A stretch of 64,000 nucleotides of DNA from Burkholderiaceae bacterium (GCA_018780645.1 JADMJJ010000024.1:124001-188000); one strand, 5' to 3'. Shown: positions 1 through 9,816, counted from the stretch's first letter. Program-made: numbers and translations. The notes: generated from the sequence alone by a model not told the origin.

Positions 1-1179
1 GCCATTGGGCGCGAAGCTGGGGCTTTCATCGTCATTCGTATCGCTGATCTGCTGCACCGTGCCGCTGACCAGGTCCATCGTGCAAACGCGGAAGGCACCG
101 CCTGTGCGCGTCACGAAGGCCATCACCCGGCCGTCCGGGCTGATCGTCGGGCTGATGTTGTAGTTGCCATTGAAGCTGACGCGCTCGGCATTGCCGCCGG
201 CCACCGGCATGCGGTAGATCTGCGGGCCGCCGCCACGGTCGCTGACAAAGAACAGGCTGCGGCCATCGGGGGCGAACACCGGCTCGGTGTCGATCGCCGA
301 GGTCTGCGTCAGCCGGCGCACATTCTGGCCGTCACGGCCCATGATGAAGAGCTGGGTGCCGCCATCGCGCGACAGGCTCAGGGCCAGCTGTTGACCGTCC
401 GGAGAGAAGGCCGGCGCACTGTTGGTGCCGCGGAAGTTGGCCACCATGCGGCGCTTGCCGGTGGCCACCTCCTGCACCCAGACCACCGCCTTGCGGGTCT
501 CGAAGGACACGTAGGCCAGCTCCCGGCCGTCGGGCGACCAGGCCGGCGAGATGATGGGCTCGGGGCTGGCCAGTGCCACCTGGCCGCCCTCGCCGTCGGC
601 GTCGGTGACGCGCAGGTTGTAGCGGCCGCCGGCCTTGGTCACATAGGCGATGCGGGTCGAGAACACGCCCTTGTCGCCGGTCAGCTTCTCGTAAATCGTG
701 TCGGCAATGCGGTGGGCGGCCAGGCGCACATCGTCGGGCGCCACGGCATGGCTTTCGGCCGCCAGCTCCTGGCCGCGCACCACGTCCCATAGCTTGAAGC
801 GCAGGTCGAAGCGGCCGTCGGCTAATCTGGTGACCGAGCCTGCCACCAGGGCATCGGCGGCGCGGGCGCGCCAATCGGCCCAGACAGGCACGCTGCCCTC
901 GAACAGGGCACCCGGCGCCTCGAACGGCCGCAGCTGGCCGCTGCGCTCCAGGTCGGCCCGGATGATGGCGCCAACCGGCTGGCCCGAGCGAGCCTCGTCG
1001 CGGAAATCGGCCACCGCCAGTGGCAGTTGGGTCGCGCCGACACCGGAGATCTCGACCCGGAACTGGGCCAGGGCATTCAGCGGCAAAGACATCGCTGCAG
1101 CACCTGTCAGCAGGCGGCGGCGGGTCAAGGGAGACACGGGGGAGGAAGTCAAGCGCTGATCAGTCATCGGGTTCGACAT
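1..1179 (-). CDS. tolB: Tol-Pal system protein TolB (C-terminus cut by window edge)
   Basis: Periplasmic beta-propeller of the Tol-Pal envelope complex, which links the outer-membrane lipoprotein Pal to the inner-membrane TolQRA machinery. The frame has no stop before the left edge. It has 393 codons where the family has about 430, so only the last ~35 residues are missing. The N-terminus carries a twin-arginine-like export signal (RRRLLTGAAA followed by an ALA cleavage site). An N-terminal TolB domain (about residues 35-170) precedes repeated PD40 blades such as SPAWSPDGRELAYVS, APAFSPDGQQLALS and SPTISPDGRVMAFVT. Start ATG at 1179; a second in-frame ATG lies four codons downstream. The usual pal partner would lie beyond the left edge. 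The protein family is secure; the Tat reading of the signal is inference. Confidence 0.95.
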   Translation of the reverse strand, partial: MSNPMTDQRLTSSPVSPLTRRRLLTGAAAMSLPLNALAQFRVEISGVGATQLPLAVADFRDEARSGQPVGAIIRADLERSGQLRPFEAPGALFEGSVPVWADWRARAADALVAGSVTRLADGRFDLRFKLWDVVRGQELAAESHAVAPDDVRLAAHRIADTIYEKLTGDKGVFSTRIAYVTKAGGRYNLRVTDADGEGGQVALASPEPIISPAWSPDGRELAYVSFETRKAVVWVQEVATGKRRMVANFRGTNSAPAFSPDGQQLALSLSRDGGTQLFIMGRDGQNVRRLTQTSAIDTEPVFAPDGRSLFFVSDRGGGPQIYRMPVAGGNAERVSFNGNYNISPTISPDGRVMAFVTRTGGAFRVCTMDLVSGTVQQISDTNDDESPSFAPNG

Positions 1180-1221
1180 GGCACCTAGTTAGGGCTGGCA
1201 ACGCGCATTTTGCCTCAGCCG

Positions 1222-1252
1222 TTGACCCGGATCGCTGGCCGCTGCCTATGAT
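1222..1252 (+). promoter_or_regulatory. Possible sigma-70 promoter for the peroxidase-related gene
   Basis: In the 121-bp divergent gap between tolB and the next gene there is a TTGACC hexamer (1222-1227) and a TATGAT hexamer (1247-1252). The 19-base spacer is longer than ideal. This is seen by eye only and is weak support. Confidence 0.3.
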
Positions 1253-1300
1253 GAGTCGTCAGACACCCGAAAATTGCAACAGAGCACTACGGAGACCCCG

Positions 1301-1888
1301 ATGATCGCCCCCATCTGCCGCTACCCGGTACCCGAGCTGAACGAACTGCCCGAAGACATGCGCCAGCGCATGCTGGATGTGCAGGAGAAGGCCGGCTTCG
1401 TGCCGAATGTGTTCCTGGCCCTGGCCCGCCGGCCGGACGAATTCCGCGCCTTTCTGGCCTATCACGACGCGCTGCTGCTGCGCGAATCGGGCCTGAGCAA
1501 GGGCGAGAAGGAGATGATCATCGTCGCCACCAGCGGCGCCAACCAGTGCCTGTATTGCGTGGTCGCCCACGGCGCAATCTTGCGCGTCTATGAAAAGGCG
1601 CCGATGCTGGCCGACCAACTGGCCACCAACTATCTGAAGGCCGACATCACGCCGCGCCAGCGGGCGATGCTGGCCTTTGCGCTGAAGGTCTGCCAGGACT
1701 CGGCCAACGTCGGTGACACCGATCTGGCCGCGTTGGCCGAACATGGCTTCAGCGACGAGGACGCCTGGGACATCACCGCCATCACTGCGCTGTTCGGCCT
1801 GTCGAACCGGCTGGCGAATGTAATTTCGCTGCGGCCCAACGATGAGTTCTACCTGATGGGCCGCCTGCCGCGCGCCGCAAAGTCATGA
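1301..1888 (+). CDS. Peroxidase-related / AhpD-like carboxymuconolactone decarboxylase-fold protein
   Basis: A 195-residue all-helical protein of the peroxidase-related (alkylhydroperoxidase AhpD-like) family. It carries the redox-active motif CLYCVVAHG near residue 78, in which two cysteines spaced CxxC precede a histidine. Members of this fold reduce peroxides through a cysteine pair. The start ATG at 1301 is chosen because a GGAG Shine-Dalgarno sits 6 bases upstream; a TTG nine codons earlier lacks one. It is transcribed divergently from tolB and appears monocistronic. Its real substrate cannot be read from sequence. Confidence 0.85.
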   Translation: MIAPICRYPVPELNELPEDMRQRMLDVQEKAGFVPNVFLALARRPDEFRAFLAYHDALLLRESGLSKGEKEMIIVATSGANQCLYCVVAHGAILRVYEKAPMLADQLATNYLKADITPRQRAMLAFALKVCQDSANVGDTDLAALAEHGFSDEDAWDITAITALFGLSNRLANVISLRPNDEFYLMGRLPRAAKS

Positions 1889-1986
1889 GCCTATAACAGG
1901 TGTAAACACGCTCAACGGCGCATGCCGGCTGGCCGTAGCATGGATCCTCCAAACCCATGTTCACGTCTCAGCCGAAAGGATTTCGC

Positions 1987-2871
1987 ATGCGTTCTTCCAT
2001 TTTCGTGGCCCTCGCTCTGCTGACGGGCAGCAGCATCCAGGCGCAAACGCCGCTGACCCTGGACAAGGTCAAGGCCAACGGCAGCATCACCCTTGCCTAT
2101 CGCGAATCGTCGATCCCGTTCTCCTACCTCGGCGGTGATGCCCAGCCGACCGGCTTTGCCTGGGAGATCTGCGGCAAGATCGTGGATCAGGTGAAGAAGG
2201 CCACCGGCCGCGCCGACCTGAAGCTGGCCACCCAGGCCGTGACCTCGCAGAACCGCATCCCGCTGCTGCAGAACGGCACCATAGACATCGAGTGCGGCTC
2301 AACCACCAACAACAGCGACCGCGGCAAGCAGGTGGCCTTTGCCACCAACTACTTCTACACCGGCACCCGGTTGCTGGTGAAGACCGGTGCGCCGATCAAG
2401 ACCTTTGCCGACCTGAAGGGCAAGAAGGTGGTGTCCACCATCGGCACGACCAACTTCCAGGTGCTGCGCAAGCTCAACACCGAGCAGAACCTGGGCTTCG
2501 AGCTGCTGGGCGCCAAGGACCATGCCGAATCGGCACTGATGGTGCAGCAGGGCCGCGCCGATGCCTTCGGCATGGACGACATCCTGCTCTACGGCCTGCG
2601 CGCCAGCTCGCAGAACCCGGCCGAGCTGTCGGTGGTGGCCGAGGCCATCCAGGTCGAGCCCTACGCCATCATGCTGCGCCGCGATGACCCGCCGTTCAAG
2701 AAGCTGGTCGACGACACCCTGGCAGGGCTGATCGCCAGCGGCGAGTTCGAGACGCTGTACAAGAAGTGGTTCCAGTCGGCGATCCCGCCCAAGGGCATCA
2801 ATCTGAATGCACCGATGAGCAAGGAGCTGGTGGACAACCTGAAGTTGTTGTCCGATAAGCCGGCGTTGTAG
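1987..2871 (+). CDS. Periplasmic amino-acid-binding protein (GltI-like, ABC transporter family 3)
   Basis: A 294-residue extracellular solute-binding protein with a clear signal peptide (MRSSIFVALALLTGSSIQAQ). The mature part shows family 3 landmarks: LAYRESSIPFSYLGG near the N-terminus, the ligand-loop region IDIECGSTTNNSDR and the hinge segment DLKGKKVVSTIGTTNFQ. This architecture resembles glutamate/aspartate-binding GltI. Start ATG at 1987 follows an AAAGGA Shine-Dalgarno; an ATG ten codons upstream has none. No permease or ATPase gene is adjacent, so it is an orphan binding component here. Substrate preference is inferred from family resemblance only. Confidence 0.88.
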   Translation: MRSSIFVALALLTGSSIQAQTPLTLDKVKANGSITLAYRESSIPFSYLGGDAQPTGFAWEICGKIVDQVKKATGRADLKLATQAVTSQNRIPLLQNGTIDIECGSTTNNSDRGKQVAFATNYFYTGTRLLVKTGAPIKTFADLKGKKVVSTIGTTNFQVLRKLNTEQNLGFELLGAKDHAESALMVQQGRADAFGMDDILLYGLRASSQNPAELSVVAEAIQVEPYAIMLRRDDPPFKKLVDDTLAGLIASGEFETLYKKWFQSAIPPKGINLNAPMSKELVDNLKLLSDKPAL

Positions 2872-2879
2872 TGATTTGC

Positions 2880-2915
2880 GGGACAGACCTGATGCGAAAG
2901 CATCTGCTCTGTCCC
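2880..2915. terminator. Hairpin with GAAA tetraloop between convergent genes
   Basis: Bases 2880-2887 pair with 2908-2915 (GGGACAGA/TCTGTCCC) and 2891-2895 pair with 2900-2904 (GATGC/GCATC), around a GAAA tetraloop, with a small internal mismatch. It lies between the binding-protein stop and the rng stop, so it could act for both strands. There is no trailing T tract, so intrinsic termination is uncertain; a REP-like repeat is the alternative. Confidence 0.5.
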
Positions 2916-2922
2916 CAACTGA

Positions 2923-4410
2923 TCAGAGCAACACGATGTCGTAGCTCTCCGGCCAGCCGTTCGGCTCGGCCGTGAGCGAGATCGGCTTGCCGATGAAGTC
3001 CGACAGGCCGGTGAGATGCTGGCTCTCCTCGTCGAGCAGCATCTCGACCACCGAGGCCGCGGCAACGACGCGGAATTCCTTGGGGTTGAACTGGCGGGCC
3101 TCGCGCAGGATCTCGCGCATGATGTCGTAGCAGACGGTGCGCGCGGTCTTGACCTGGCCCTTGCCCTCGCACACCGGGCAGGGCTCGCACAACATCCTGG
3201 CGATCGATTCGCGGGTGCGCTTGCGGGTCATCTCCACCAGGCCCAGCTGGGTGAAGCCGCTGATGGTGATCTTGGTGCGGTCGCGCTGCAGCTGCTTGCG
3301 GAATTCGGACAGCACCGAGTTGCGATGGTCCTCGCGCACCATGTCGATGAAGTCGACGATGATGATGCCGCCCAGATTGCGCAGCCGCAGCTGACGGGCG
3401 ATTGCGCCGGCCGCTTCCAGATTGGTCTTGAAGATGGTGTCGTCGAAATTGCGTGCGCCGACGAAACCGCCGGTGTTCACGTCCACCGTGGTCATCGCCT
3501 CGGTCTGGTCGATGATCAGGTAGCCGCCCGACTTCAGATCGACCCGCCGCGCCAGCGCCTTGGCAATCTCGGCATCGATGTTGTAGAGGTCGAAGATCGG
3601 CCGCTCGCCGCTGTAGTGCACCAGTTTCTGCACCGAGCTCGGCGTATAGAGCTCGCCGAACTTGTGCAGCACGTCGAACTGCATCTTCGAGTCTATGCGT
3701 ATCGACTGAGTGCGCTCGTGGGCCAGGTCCCGCAGCACCCGCTCGACCAGGCTCAGGTCCTGGTGCAACAGGCTGGCCGGCGGCGACTTGAAGCTGCGCT
3801 CGCGTATCAGCGCCCAGGCCTTGCGCAGATAGGCAATGTCGGCGGCCAGTTCCTCATCGGTCGCGTCCTCGGCATTGGTGCGCAGGATGAAGCCGCCACC
3901 GCCGCCCTCCTCGGCCGTGCCGACCAGGGCCAGCATGCGCGCGCGCAGCTGCTCGCGCAGCTCGTGCGAGCCGATCTTCTGCGAGATGCCGATGTGCTCG
4001 TCCTGCGGCAGATAGACCAACAGCCGCCCGGCGATGCTGATCTGCGAGGACAGGCGCGCGCCCTTGGTGCCGATCGAGTCCTTGATCACCTGCACGGTCA
4101 AGGACTGGCCCTCGAACACCCGCTTCTCGATGGGCACGGCCGGCGCATTGGCGGCATCGTGATGGTGGTTGCGCGGCGTGGAGCCGGCATCGTGCAGATC
4201 GGCCACATGCAGGAAGGCGGCGCGCTCCAGGCCGATGTCGATGAAGGCGGACTGCATGCCCGGCAGCACGCGCACCACCCGGCCCGAATAGACATTGCCC
4301 ACCAACCCCCGTTCCAGGGTGCGCTCGACATGCAGCTCCTGGACGGCGCCGTTTTCCACCACGGCCACGCGGGTCTCCTGGGGAGACCAATTGATCAGAA
4401 TATCTTCCAT
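2923..4410 (-). CDS. rng: Ribonuclease G
   Basis: Endoribonuclease of the RNase E/G family, 495 residues (the E. coli enzyme is about 490). It matures the 16S rRNA 5' end and takes part in mRNA decay in the cytoplasm. The N-terminus MEDILINWSPQETRVAVVE leads into an S1 RNA-binding domain (about residues 35-125). The two metal-binding aspartates sit in MTTVDVNTGGF and GGIIIVDFIDM, and the zinc-link cysteines in CEPCPVCEGKG. It lacks the long RNase E scaffold tail. Start ATG at 4410 matches the family N-terminus; an in-frame upstream ATG at 4467 would add 19 low-complexity residues. It is the last gene of the maf-rlmH-rsfS-nadD-hemF run. Confidence 0.96.
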   Translation of the reverse strand: MEDILINWSPQETRVAVVENGAVQELHVERTLERGLVGNVYSGRVVRVLPGMQSAFIDIGLERAAFLHVADLHDAGSTPRNHHHDAANAPAVPIEKRVFEGQSLTVQVIKDSIGTKGARLSSQISIAGRLLVYLPQDEHIGISQKIGSHELREQLRARMLALVGTAEEGGGGGFILRTNAEDATDEELAADIAYLRKAWALIRERSFKSPPASLLHQDLSLVERVLRDLAHERTQSIRIDSKMQFDVLHKFGELYTPSSVQKLVHYSGERPIFDLYNIDAEIAKALARRVDLKSGGYLIIDQTEAMTTVDVNTGGFVGARNFDDTIFKTNLEAAGAIARQLRLRNLGGIIIVDFIDMVREDHRNSVLSEFRKQLQRDRTKITISGFTQLGLVEMTRKRTRESIARMLCEPCPVCEGKGQVKTARTVCYDIMREILREARQFNPKEFRVVAAASVVEMLLDEESQHLTGLSDFIGKPISLTAEPNGWPESYDIVLL

Positions 4411-4498
4411 AGCCTTCGGTTGCTTGCCGGCCCGGGGTCGGGCACAAGGCGCTGAACACTCTCGCAAACCTGTTTCTCTCGGCTTGCGGCAATGCTCT

Positions 4499-5107
4499 TC
4501 AGAACTTCACGCCACCCTCGGTCAGCAACTGGGCCGTCTCGAACAGCGGCAGGCCCATGATGCCGGAGTATGAACCTTCGATGTGGGAAATCCACGCCGC
4601 CGCCTGGCTTTGGATCGCATAGGATCCCGCCTTGCCGAAGGGCTCTCCGCTGGCCACGTAGTGCTCAAGCTGGGCCGGGCTGACCGGCGCGAACTTCACC
4701 TTGGAGATGCTGACGGCCAGGCGCTCGGCCCGGCCCGAGGAAAGGGCCACGGCGGTGATGACGCGATGAGTGCGGCCGGCCAGGCTGGTCAGCGTGGCCA
4801 GTGCATCGGCGGCGTCAAGCGGCTTGCCCAGGATCTTGCCGCCCAGCGCGACAGTGGTGTCAGAGCACAGGATGGGCGCGGCCGGCAGACCACGGCTGCG
4901 CAGACGCTTGCGGGCGGCCGCCAGCTTGGCCAGCGTCACGCGCTGCACATAGGCTTCTGGCAACTCGCCCCGGATCTCGACCTCCAGCGCCTCGGCATCC
5001 TCCTCGGGCCCGGGCAGCAGCAGCTCATGGCGCACGCCCAGTTGGTCGAGCAGTTGACGGCGCCGCGGGCTTTGCGAGGCGAGGTAGATGAACGAATGCG
5101 ACTTCAC
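4499..5107 (-). CDS. maf: Maf family nucleotide pyrophosphatase (YhdE type)
   Basis: A 202-residue Maf/YhdE-like nucleoside triphosphate pyrophosphatase, predicted to hydrolyse dTTP/UTP or modified nucleotides to monophosphates as housecleaning or in cell-division control. The signature N-terminus [19 protein letters not shown] contains the SxRR substrate-binding motif, and [16 protein letters not shown] carries the catalytic aspartate region. It begins with GTG at 5107, seven bases after the rlmH stop, so it is co-transcribed with rlmH upstream and rng downstream. The subtype call rests on the SQSPRR form and on the rlmH-rng context. Confidence 0.93.
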   Translation of the reverse strand: MKSHSFIYLASQSPRRRQLLDQLGVRHELLLPGPEEDAEALEVEIRGELPEAYVQRVTLAKLAAARKRLRSRGLPAAPILCSDTTVALGGKILGKPLDAADALATLTSLAGRTHRVITAVALSSGRAERLAVSISKVKFAPVSPAQLEHYVASGEPFGKAGSYAIQSQAAAWISHIEGSYSGIMGLPLFETAQLLTEGGVKF

Positions 5108-5113
5108 AAGGAC

Positions 5114-5581
5114 CTATTCGCGATGGTAGGGGTGGCCGGTCATCACCGTCCAGGCGCGGTACAGGCCCTCGGCCAGCAGCACGCGGGCAAAGGCATGGGG
5201 CAGGGTCAGATCGGACAGGCGCAGCGTCTCGTCGGCCGTGGCCTTCAGTGGCGCGGCCAGGCCATCGGGCCCGCCGATCAGCAGGGCCACATCGCGGCCG
5301 TCGCCCATCCAGATCTTCATCCGCGCGGCCAGCTGCACGCTGGTCAGGCGGTCGCCGCGTTCATCGAGGATGACGCGGCGCACGCCGCGTGGCAGAGCCG
5401 CCTCGATGCGCTGGGCCTCGGCGGCCATCAGCTGCTCGGCTGATCTGCTGCCCCGTGTTTCGGCCTTGACGGCCTTCAGCTCCAGCCGCATCTCGGGTGG
5501 AAAGCGCTTGGCATAGTCCTCATAGGCCGTGTCGGCCCACGCCGGTTGGCGCTGACCGACGGCCACAAGCAGCAAACGCAT
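5114..5581 (-). CDS. rlmH: 23S rRNA (pseudouridine1915-N3)-methyltransferase RlmH
   Basis: A SPOUT-class methyltransferase of 155 residues, the normal length, that methylates pseudouridine 1915 in helix 69 of 23S rRNA on the assembled ribosome. The N-terminus [15 protein letters not shown] is typical. The trefoil-knot SAM site is visible as [12 protein letters not shown] and [23 protein letters not shown], and the protein ends in HPYHRE as in the family. It lies between rsfS and maf, an arrangement common in proteobacteria. Confidence 0.97.
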   Translation of the reverse strand: MRLLLVAVGQRQPAWADTAYEDYAKRFPPEMRLELKAVKAETRGSRSAEQLMAAEAQRIEAALPRGVRRVILDERGDRLTSVQLAARMKIWMGDGRDVALLIGGPDGLAAPLKATADETLRLSDLTLPHAFARVLLAEGLYRAWTVMTGHPYHRE

Positions 5582-5601
5582 GCCGTCAGCTCAGCGAACG
5601 C

Positions 5602-6318
5602 TCAAGCGGCGCGCTTGCGGGCCGGGGCCGCCTTCTTGGCCGGCGCAGCCTTCTTCACGCCGACGGTACGCGACACGGTGCCGCGCACGGGCGCCTTCTT
5701 CTTCGGCGCCTCGGACTTGCCGACGACCATGGTCTTGATCGGTGCGGACGTGGAGGTAGACTTGGCCGCTACCTTCTTGGCCGGAGCCTTCGCACCGGCC
5801 TTCACGACCACCTTCTTGGCCGGAGCCGGCTTGGCCGCCGTCTTGCGGGCCGGGGCCTTGGCAGCGGATTCGGCGGCCAGGGTCTTGGCGCTGGGCTTCC
5901 GGGACGTGGTCTTCTTCTTGACCGGCTCGTCGTCCTGCGGCTCTTCCGAGGCCTTGACCAGCCTGACGGTTTCGTCGCCCAGCTTCATCTTGACCGGCTT
6001 GCCGCCCCAGATCTCTTCCAGGTGGTAGTAGTCGCGGATGGCCGGCTGCATGATGTGGGCCACGGCGGCGCCGCAGTCCACGATGATCCATTCGCCGTTT
6101 TCCTCGCCCTCGGTGCGCATGACATCCATGCCCTGCGATTTGACGGTGGTTCTGACGCTGGCTGCCAGTGCCTTGGTCTGTCGGTTGCTGGTGCCCGAAG
6201 CGATGATCACGCGCTCAAACAGCGGTGACAGGTGCTCGGTGTTGAAGACCACAATCTTCTGGGCCTTCACATCTTCCAGGCCATCGACGATGGCGCGTTG
6301 CAGTTTGCGTATATCCAT
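5602..6318 (-). CDS. rsfS: Ribosomal silencing factor RsfS with a histone-H1-like basic tail
   Basis: Residues 1-125 form a standard RsfS/Iojap domain (MDIRKLQRAIVDGLEDVKAQ, SGTSNRQTKALAASV, WIIVDCGAAVAHIM, YYHLEEIW). It binds ribosomal protein uL14 and blocks subunit joining when nutrients fall. The E. coli protein is about 105 residues; here the chain is 238. The extra ~110 residues are almost entirely Lys, Ala, Pro and Arg in AKKAAPAKK-type repeats, resembling bacterial histone-H1-like tails. The reading frame is continuous to a normal stop, so this is not a frameshift artefact. The ATG abuts the nadD stop. The core function is secure; the tail's role (RNA, DNA or ribosome binding) is inference. 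Confidence 0.94.
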   Translation of the reverse strand: MDIRKLQRAIVDGLEDVKAQKIVVFNTEHLSPLFERVIIASGTSNRQTKALAASVRTTVKSQGMDVMRTEGEENGEWIIVDCGAAVAHIMQPAIRDYYHLEEIWGGKPVKMKLGDETVRLVKASEEPQDDEPVKKKTTSRKPSAKTLAAESAAKAPARKTAAKPAPAKKVVVKAGAKAPAKKVAAKSTSTSAPIKTMVVGKSEAPKKKAPVRGTVSRTVGVKKAAPAKKAAPARKRAA

Positions 6319-6957
6319 TCAGTACTCGTGTGTCGTCTCGTAAAGACGGTGGAGAGCAATATACTCCGCCACCGCGTCGCCCACCAAGGGGCGGATGTTC
6401 TCGCCGCGCGACACGCTTGCGCGCACCCCGCTGGACGAAATACTCATGGCCGGCATCTGCAGCCGCACCATGTCGTGCTCAAAACCTTGCAAGGCCGCTG
6501 GCGCGTTGACCACCTCGCCGGCCCGTGCGGCCACCGCCAGGGTCACGCTGCGCAACAACTCTTGCCAGCAGTTCCAGGTGTGCAGCCGCGCATACTGGTC
6601 CTGGCCAATGACCAGAAACAGCTTCGCTGCCGGCGTGGACGCTGTCACTGCTCGCACCGTGTCTATCGTGTAGCTCGCGCCCGGGCGCCGCAGCTCGATG
6701 TCGTCCAGCACAAAGCCCCGCTCACCGGCGATCAACAACTCGATCATGGCCGCGCGATGCCGGCCCTCGGTAATCGCCCGACTCGTTTGTCCTGTCTTTT
6801 GCCATGGCTGGCCGGCCGGCTGCCATCGCAGCTCGCCCAGGCCCAGCTCATCGAATGCGCTGCGCGCCAGGGCCAGATGAGCCAGATGGACGGGATCGAA
6901 ACTGCCGCCAAACAGGCCGATACGAGGTCGGCGCGCGAGGCGGGAGTCTAAGCCCAT
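6319..6957 (-). CDS. nadD: Nicotinate-nucleotide adenylyltransferase
   Basis: Transfers AMP from ATP to nicotinate mononucleotide in NAD biosynthesis. It is 212 residues, normal for the family. The nucleotidyltransferase signature [18 protein letters not shown] near residue 14 carries the HxxH pair, and the C-terminal [14 protein letters not shown] matches the ISSTxIR motif. Its start overlaps the hemF stop region by 10 bases and its stop abuts the rsfS start, so the three genes read as one operon. Confidence 0.96.
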   Translation of the reverse strand: MGLDSRLARRPRIGLFGGSFDPVHLAHLALARSAFDELGLGELRWQPAGQPWQKTGQTSRAITEGRHRAAMIELLIAGERGFVLDDIELRRPGASYTIDTVRAVTASTPAAKLFLVIGQDQYARLHTWNCWQELLRSVTLAVAARAGEVVNAPAALQGFEHDMVRLQMPAMSISSSGVRASVSRGENIRPLVGDAVAEYIALHRLYETTHEY

Positions 6958-7898
6958 TGGGGCTCGGGCTTCTCATGCGCCCAATCGCGCGGGCGCAGGA
7001 AGTCGCTGTACAGCTTCGCCTCGGCCGTGCCCGGCTCGGGTGCCCAGCTGTAGCGCCACTTCACGATGGGCGGCATCGACATCAGTATCGACTCGGTGCG
7101 CCCGCCCGACTGCAGGCCGAACAGCGTGCCCCGGTCGAACACCAGATTGAACTCCACATAGCGGCCGCGCCGGTAGGCCTGGAAGTCGCGCTCGGCCTCA
7201 CCATAGGCCAGCTTCTGCCGCCGCCCGACTATCGGGAGGTAGGCTGGCAGAAAGGCATCGCCCACCGCCTGCATCATCGCAAAGCTGCCATCGAAACCCA
7301 GTTCGGCGAAGTCGTCGAAGAACACGCCGCCGATGCCGCGCGGCTCATGGCGATGCTTCAGGAAGAAGTATTCATCGCACCAGGTCTTGAAGCGCGGATA
7401 CAGCTCGGGGCCGAACGGTTGCAGCGCCTGCTCGCAGGTCTGATGGAAGTGCTGGGCGTCGGTCTCGAAGCCGTAGTAAGGCGTCAGGTCCATGCCGCCG
7501 CCGAACCAGACCACCGGGGCCTGATCGGCCGGGAATGCGGCGAACATGCGCACATTCATATGCACCGTCGGCACAAAGGGGTTGTGCGGGTGCAGCACCA
7601 GCGACACCCCCATGGCCTCGAACGGCGCGCCGGCCAGCTCGGGCCGGTGCTGGGTGGCCGAGGGCGGCAAGACGCGGCCCTTGACGTGAGAGAAGTTGCA
7701 GCCGCCGCGCTCGAACAGGGCGCCGCCCTCGATCAGCCGCGTCTGGCCATCACCCTCCAGCCGGCCGCCGGGCTCGCGAGTCCACGAGTCGAGCAGGAAG
7801 TCGTTGCCGTCGGCCGTCTCCAGTGCGCCGACGATGCGGGCCTGCAGGGCCAGCAGGTACTCGCGCACCGCGCTCATCTTCAGTTCGGCTTGGTTCAT
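6948..7898 (-). CDS. hemF: Oxygen-dependent coproporphyrinogen III oxidase
   Basis: Oxidatively decarboxylates coproporphyrinogen III to protoporphyrinogen IX in haem synthesis, using O2, which implies aerobic growth. It is 316 residues. Family blocks are visible in order: [68 protein letters not shown] and [13 protein letters not shown]. It follows the acyltransferase gene with a 4-base overlap and precedes nadD. Confidence 0.97.
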   Translation of the reverse strand: MNQAELKMSAVREYLLALQARIVGALETADGNDFLLDSWTREPGGRLEGDGQTRLIEGGALFERGGCNFSHVKGRVLPPSATQHRPELAGAPFEAMGVSLVLHPHNPFVPTVHMNVRMFAAFPADQAPVVWFGGGMDLTPYYGFETDAQHFHQTCEQALQPFGPELYPRFKTWCDEYFFLKHRHEPRGIGGVFFDDFAELGFDGSFAMMQAVGDAFLPAYLPIVGRRQKLAYGEAERDFQAYRRGRYVEFNLVFDRGTLFGLQSGGRTESILMSMPPIVKWRYSWAPEPGTAEAKLYSDFLRPRDWAHEKPEPQWA

Positions 7899-8503
7899 GG
7901 TTTGAGTCGTACCGGTGAGGCCATCGTCGGTCGTTTGCCCTGGCGCTGGCCGAGATGTTGCTCGATCAGCGCGAAGTCGCGTTTCGGGTCGCCGCTGAGT
8001 GTGATGAACTCGCGCAGGCCCACCGTTTTAGTCTTGAAATCGAAATACGCCAAGCCCAGGGGCACCTGGCCCTGCACCGCCACATGGTAGGTGCCGGAGC
8101 GCCAGCCGTCGGTCAGCGAGCGCGTGCCCTCGGGTGCGGCCACCAGCCAGAACAGCTCGCCGCGCTCGCGCGCCGCCTGCATCTCGGCCACCGTGTCACC
8201 GACCAGGCCACGGGCGCTGCCGCGATCGACCGCAATGCCGCCCAGCCAGCGCAGCCAGGTGCCGAACAGCGGCACCTTGAACAGGCTGCTCTTGCCCCAC
8301 CAGCGCGCCGGCAGGCCCATCGCCCATTTGGCGAACACGCCGACGATGAAGTCCCAGTTCGAGGTGTGCGGATAGACGACGATCACGCCCTGCCGCGCCG
8401 GCAGGCCGCTCCAGTCCACCCGCCAGCCGAACAGGCGCATCAGGCCGCGCGCCAGCGCACTGCCCTTGAAGGTCACCGGCCTGGCGGCCAAATCGATGTC
8501 CAA
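7895..8503 (-). CDS. PlsC-family 1-acyl-glycerol-3-phosphate acyltransferase-like protein
   Basis: A 202-residue lysophospholipid acyltransferase-like protein. The catalytic HxxxxD motif appears as HTSNWD within [17 protein letters not shown], and the phosphate-binding motif as APEGTRSL. Family enzymes acylate lysophosphatidate or related lysolipids at the inner membrane. It is shorter than canonical PlsC and is of the compact type often found beside purD/hemF in this order. It ends by overlapping the hemF start, so co-expression is likely. The acceptor is unknown. Confidence 0.85.
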   Translation of the reverse strand: MDIDLAARPVTFKGSALARGLMRLFGWRVDWSGLPARQGVIVVYPHTSNWDFIVGVFAKWAMGLPARWWGKSSLFKVPLFGTWLRWLGGIAVDRGSARGLVGDTVAEMQAARERGELFWLVAAPEGTRSLTDGWRSGTYHVAVQGQVPLGLAYFDFKTKTVGLREFITLSGDPKRDFALIEQHLGQRQGKRPTMASPVRLKP

Positions 8504-8523
8504 GATCGGGGCGTCTCCGCGGT

Positions 8524-9816
8524 TCAGCGGCGCACGGCGCGGTGGCCGATGTCCTGGCGGTACTGCCGACCGTCGAACTGGATTGACTGCGCGACCTCAT
8601 AGGCCCGTTGCTGGGCCAGCTTGACCGATTCACCCAGCGCGGTGACGCACAGCACACGCCCGCCGCTGGTCTGCAACTGACCATCGACCTCGGCCGTGCC
8701 GGCATGGAAGACGAAGGCGTCCTCGGTGGCGGCGGGGATGCCCGTGATCGCATCGCCCTTGCGCGGCGTCAGCGGATAGCCGTGAGCGGCCAGCACCACG
8801 CCCAGCGCCACGCGGCGGTCCCATTGCAACTCGACCTGGTCCAGCGTGCCATCGGTGCCATGCATCAGCACATCGAACAGATCGCTCTTCAGCCGCATCA
8901 TGATGGGCTGAGTTTCGGGGTCGCCCATGCGGGTGTTGAACTCGACGGTGCGCGGCTGCCCGTGCTCGTCGATCATCAGGCCGGCGTAGAGGAAGCCGGT
9001 GAACGGCCGGCCGTCCTTGGCCATGCCGTTAACGGTCGGCAGGATGATCTCGTGCATCACCTTGGCATGCACATTGGGCGTGACCACCGGTGCGGGCGAA
9101 TAGGCACCCATGCCGCCGGTATTGGGGCCCAGATCGCCGTCGAGCAGGCGCTTGTGGTCCTGGCTGGTGGCCAGCGAGACCACGTTCTTGCCGTCGCACA
9201 GGACGATGAAGCTGGCCTCCTCGCCGTGCAGGAACTGCTCGATGACGACACGCGCCCCGCCCTCGTTGTGCTGCACGCCCAGCTTGTTGCTGTCGAGAAT
9301 CCAGTCGATGGCCTCATGGGCCTCGGCCAGCGTCATCGCCACGACCACGCCCTTGCCTGCCGCCAGGCCATCGGCCTTGATGACGATGGGCGCGCCGGTG
9401 TTTCCAACTTCGGCGTCAACGTAAGCATGGGCCGCGGCGGCATCGGTGAAGGTGTCGTAGGCCGCGGTAGGGATGCCGTAGCGCTTCATGAAGTCCTTGG
9501 CATAGGCCTTGGAGCTTTCCAGCTCGGCGGCAGCCTTGGTCGGACCGAAGATGCGCAGGCCGCGGGCGCGGAATTCGTCCACCACGCCGGCGGCCAGGGC
9601 CACCTCGGGGCCGACCACCGTCAGGCCTATCTTCTCTGCCTGGGCAAAGTCGGCCAGCGCCTTGACGTCCGTGATTGCCACATTGTGCAGATGGGGGTCA
9701 CGCGCGGTGCCGCCATTGCCGGGCGCCACATGGACGGACTGCACCTTGGGGCTTTGCGCCAGCTTCCAGGCCAGCGCGTGTTCACGGCCGCCCGATCCAA
9801 TCACCAAAACCTTCAT
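8524..9816 (-). CDS. purD: Phosphoribosylamine-glycine ligase
   Basis: Second step of de novo purine synthesis: ATP-dependent joining of glycine to 5-phosphoribosylamine, giving GAR. It is 430 residues, normal length. The N-terminus [19 protein letters not shown] is diagnostic. The ATP-grasp core follows ([29 protein letters not shown] [45 protein letters not shown]). Its start overlaps the yebC stop by 4 bases, so purD is translationally coupled to the YebC regulator. Confidence 0.97.
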   Translation of the reverse strand: MKVLVIGSGGREHALAWKLAQSPKVQSVHVAPGNGGTARDPHLHNVAITDVKALADFAQAEKIGLTVVGPEVALAAGVVDEFRARGLRIFGPTKAAAELESSKAYAKDFMKRYGIPTAAYDTFTDAAAAHAYVDAEVGNTGAPIVIKADGLAAGKGVVVAMTLAEAHEAIDWILDSNKLGVQHNEGGARVVIEQFLHGEEASFIVLCDGKNVVSLATSQDHKRLLDGDLGPNTGGMGAYSPAPVVTPNVHAKVMHEIILPTVNGMAKDGRPFTGFLYAGLMIDEHGQPRTVEFNTRMGDPETQPIMMRLKSDLFDVLMHGTDGTLDQVELQWDRRVALGVVLAAHGYPLTPRKGDAITGIPAATEDAFVFHAGTAEVDGQLQTSGGRVLCVTALGESVKLAQQRAYEVAQSIQFDGRQYRQDIGHRAVRR

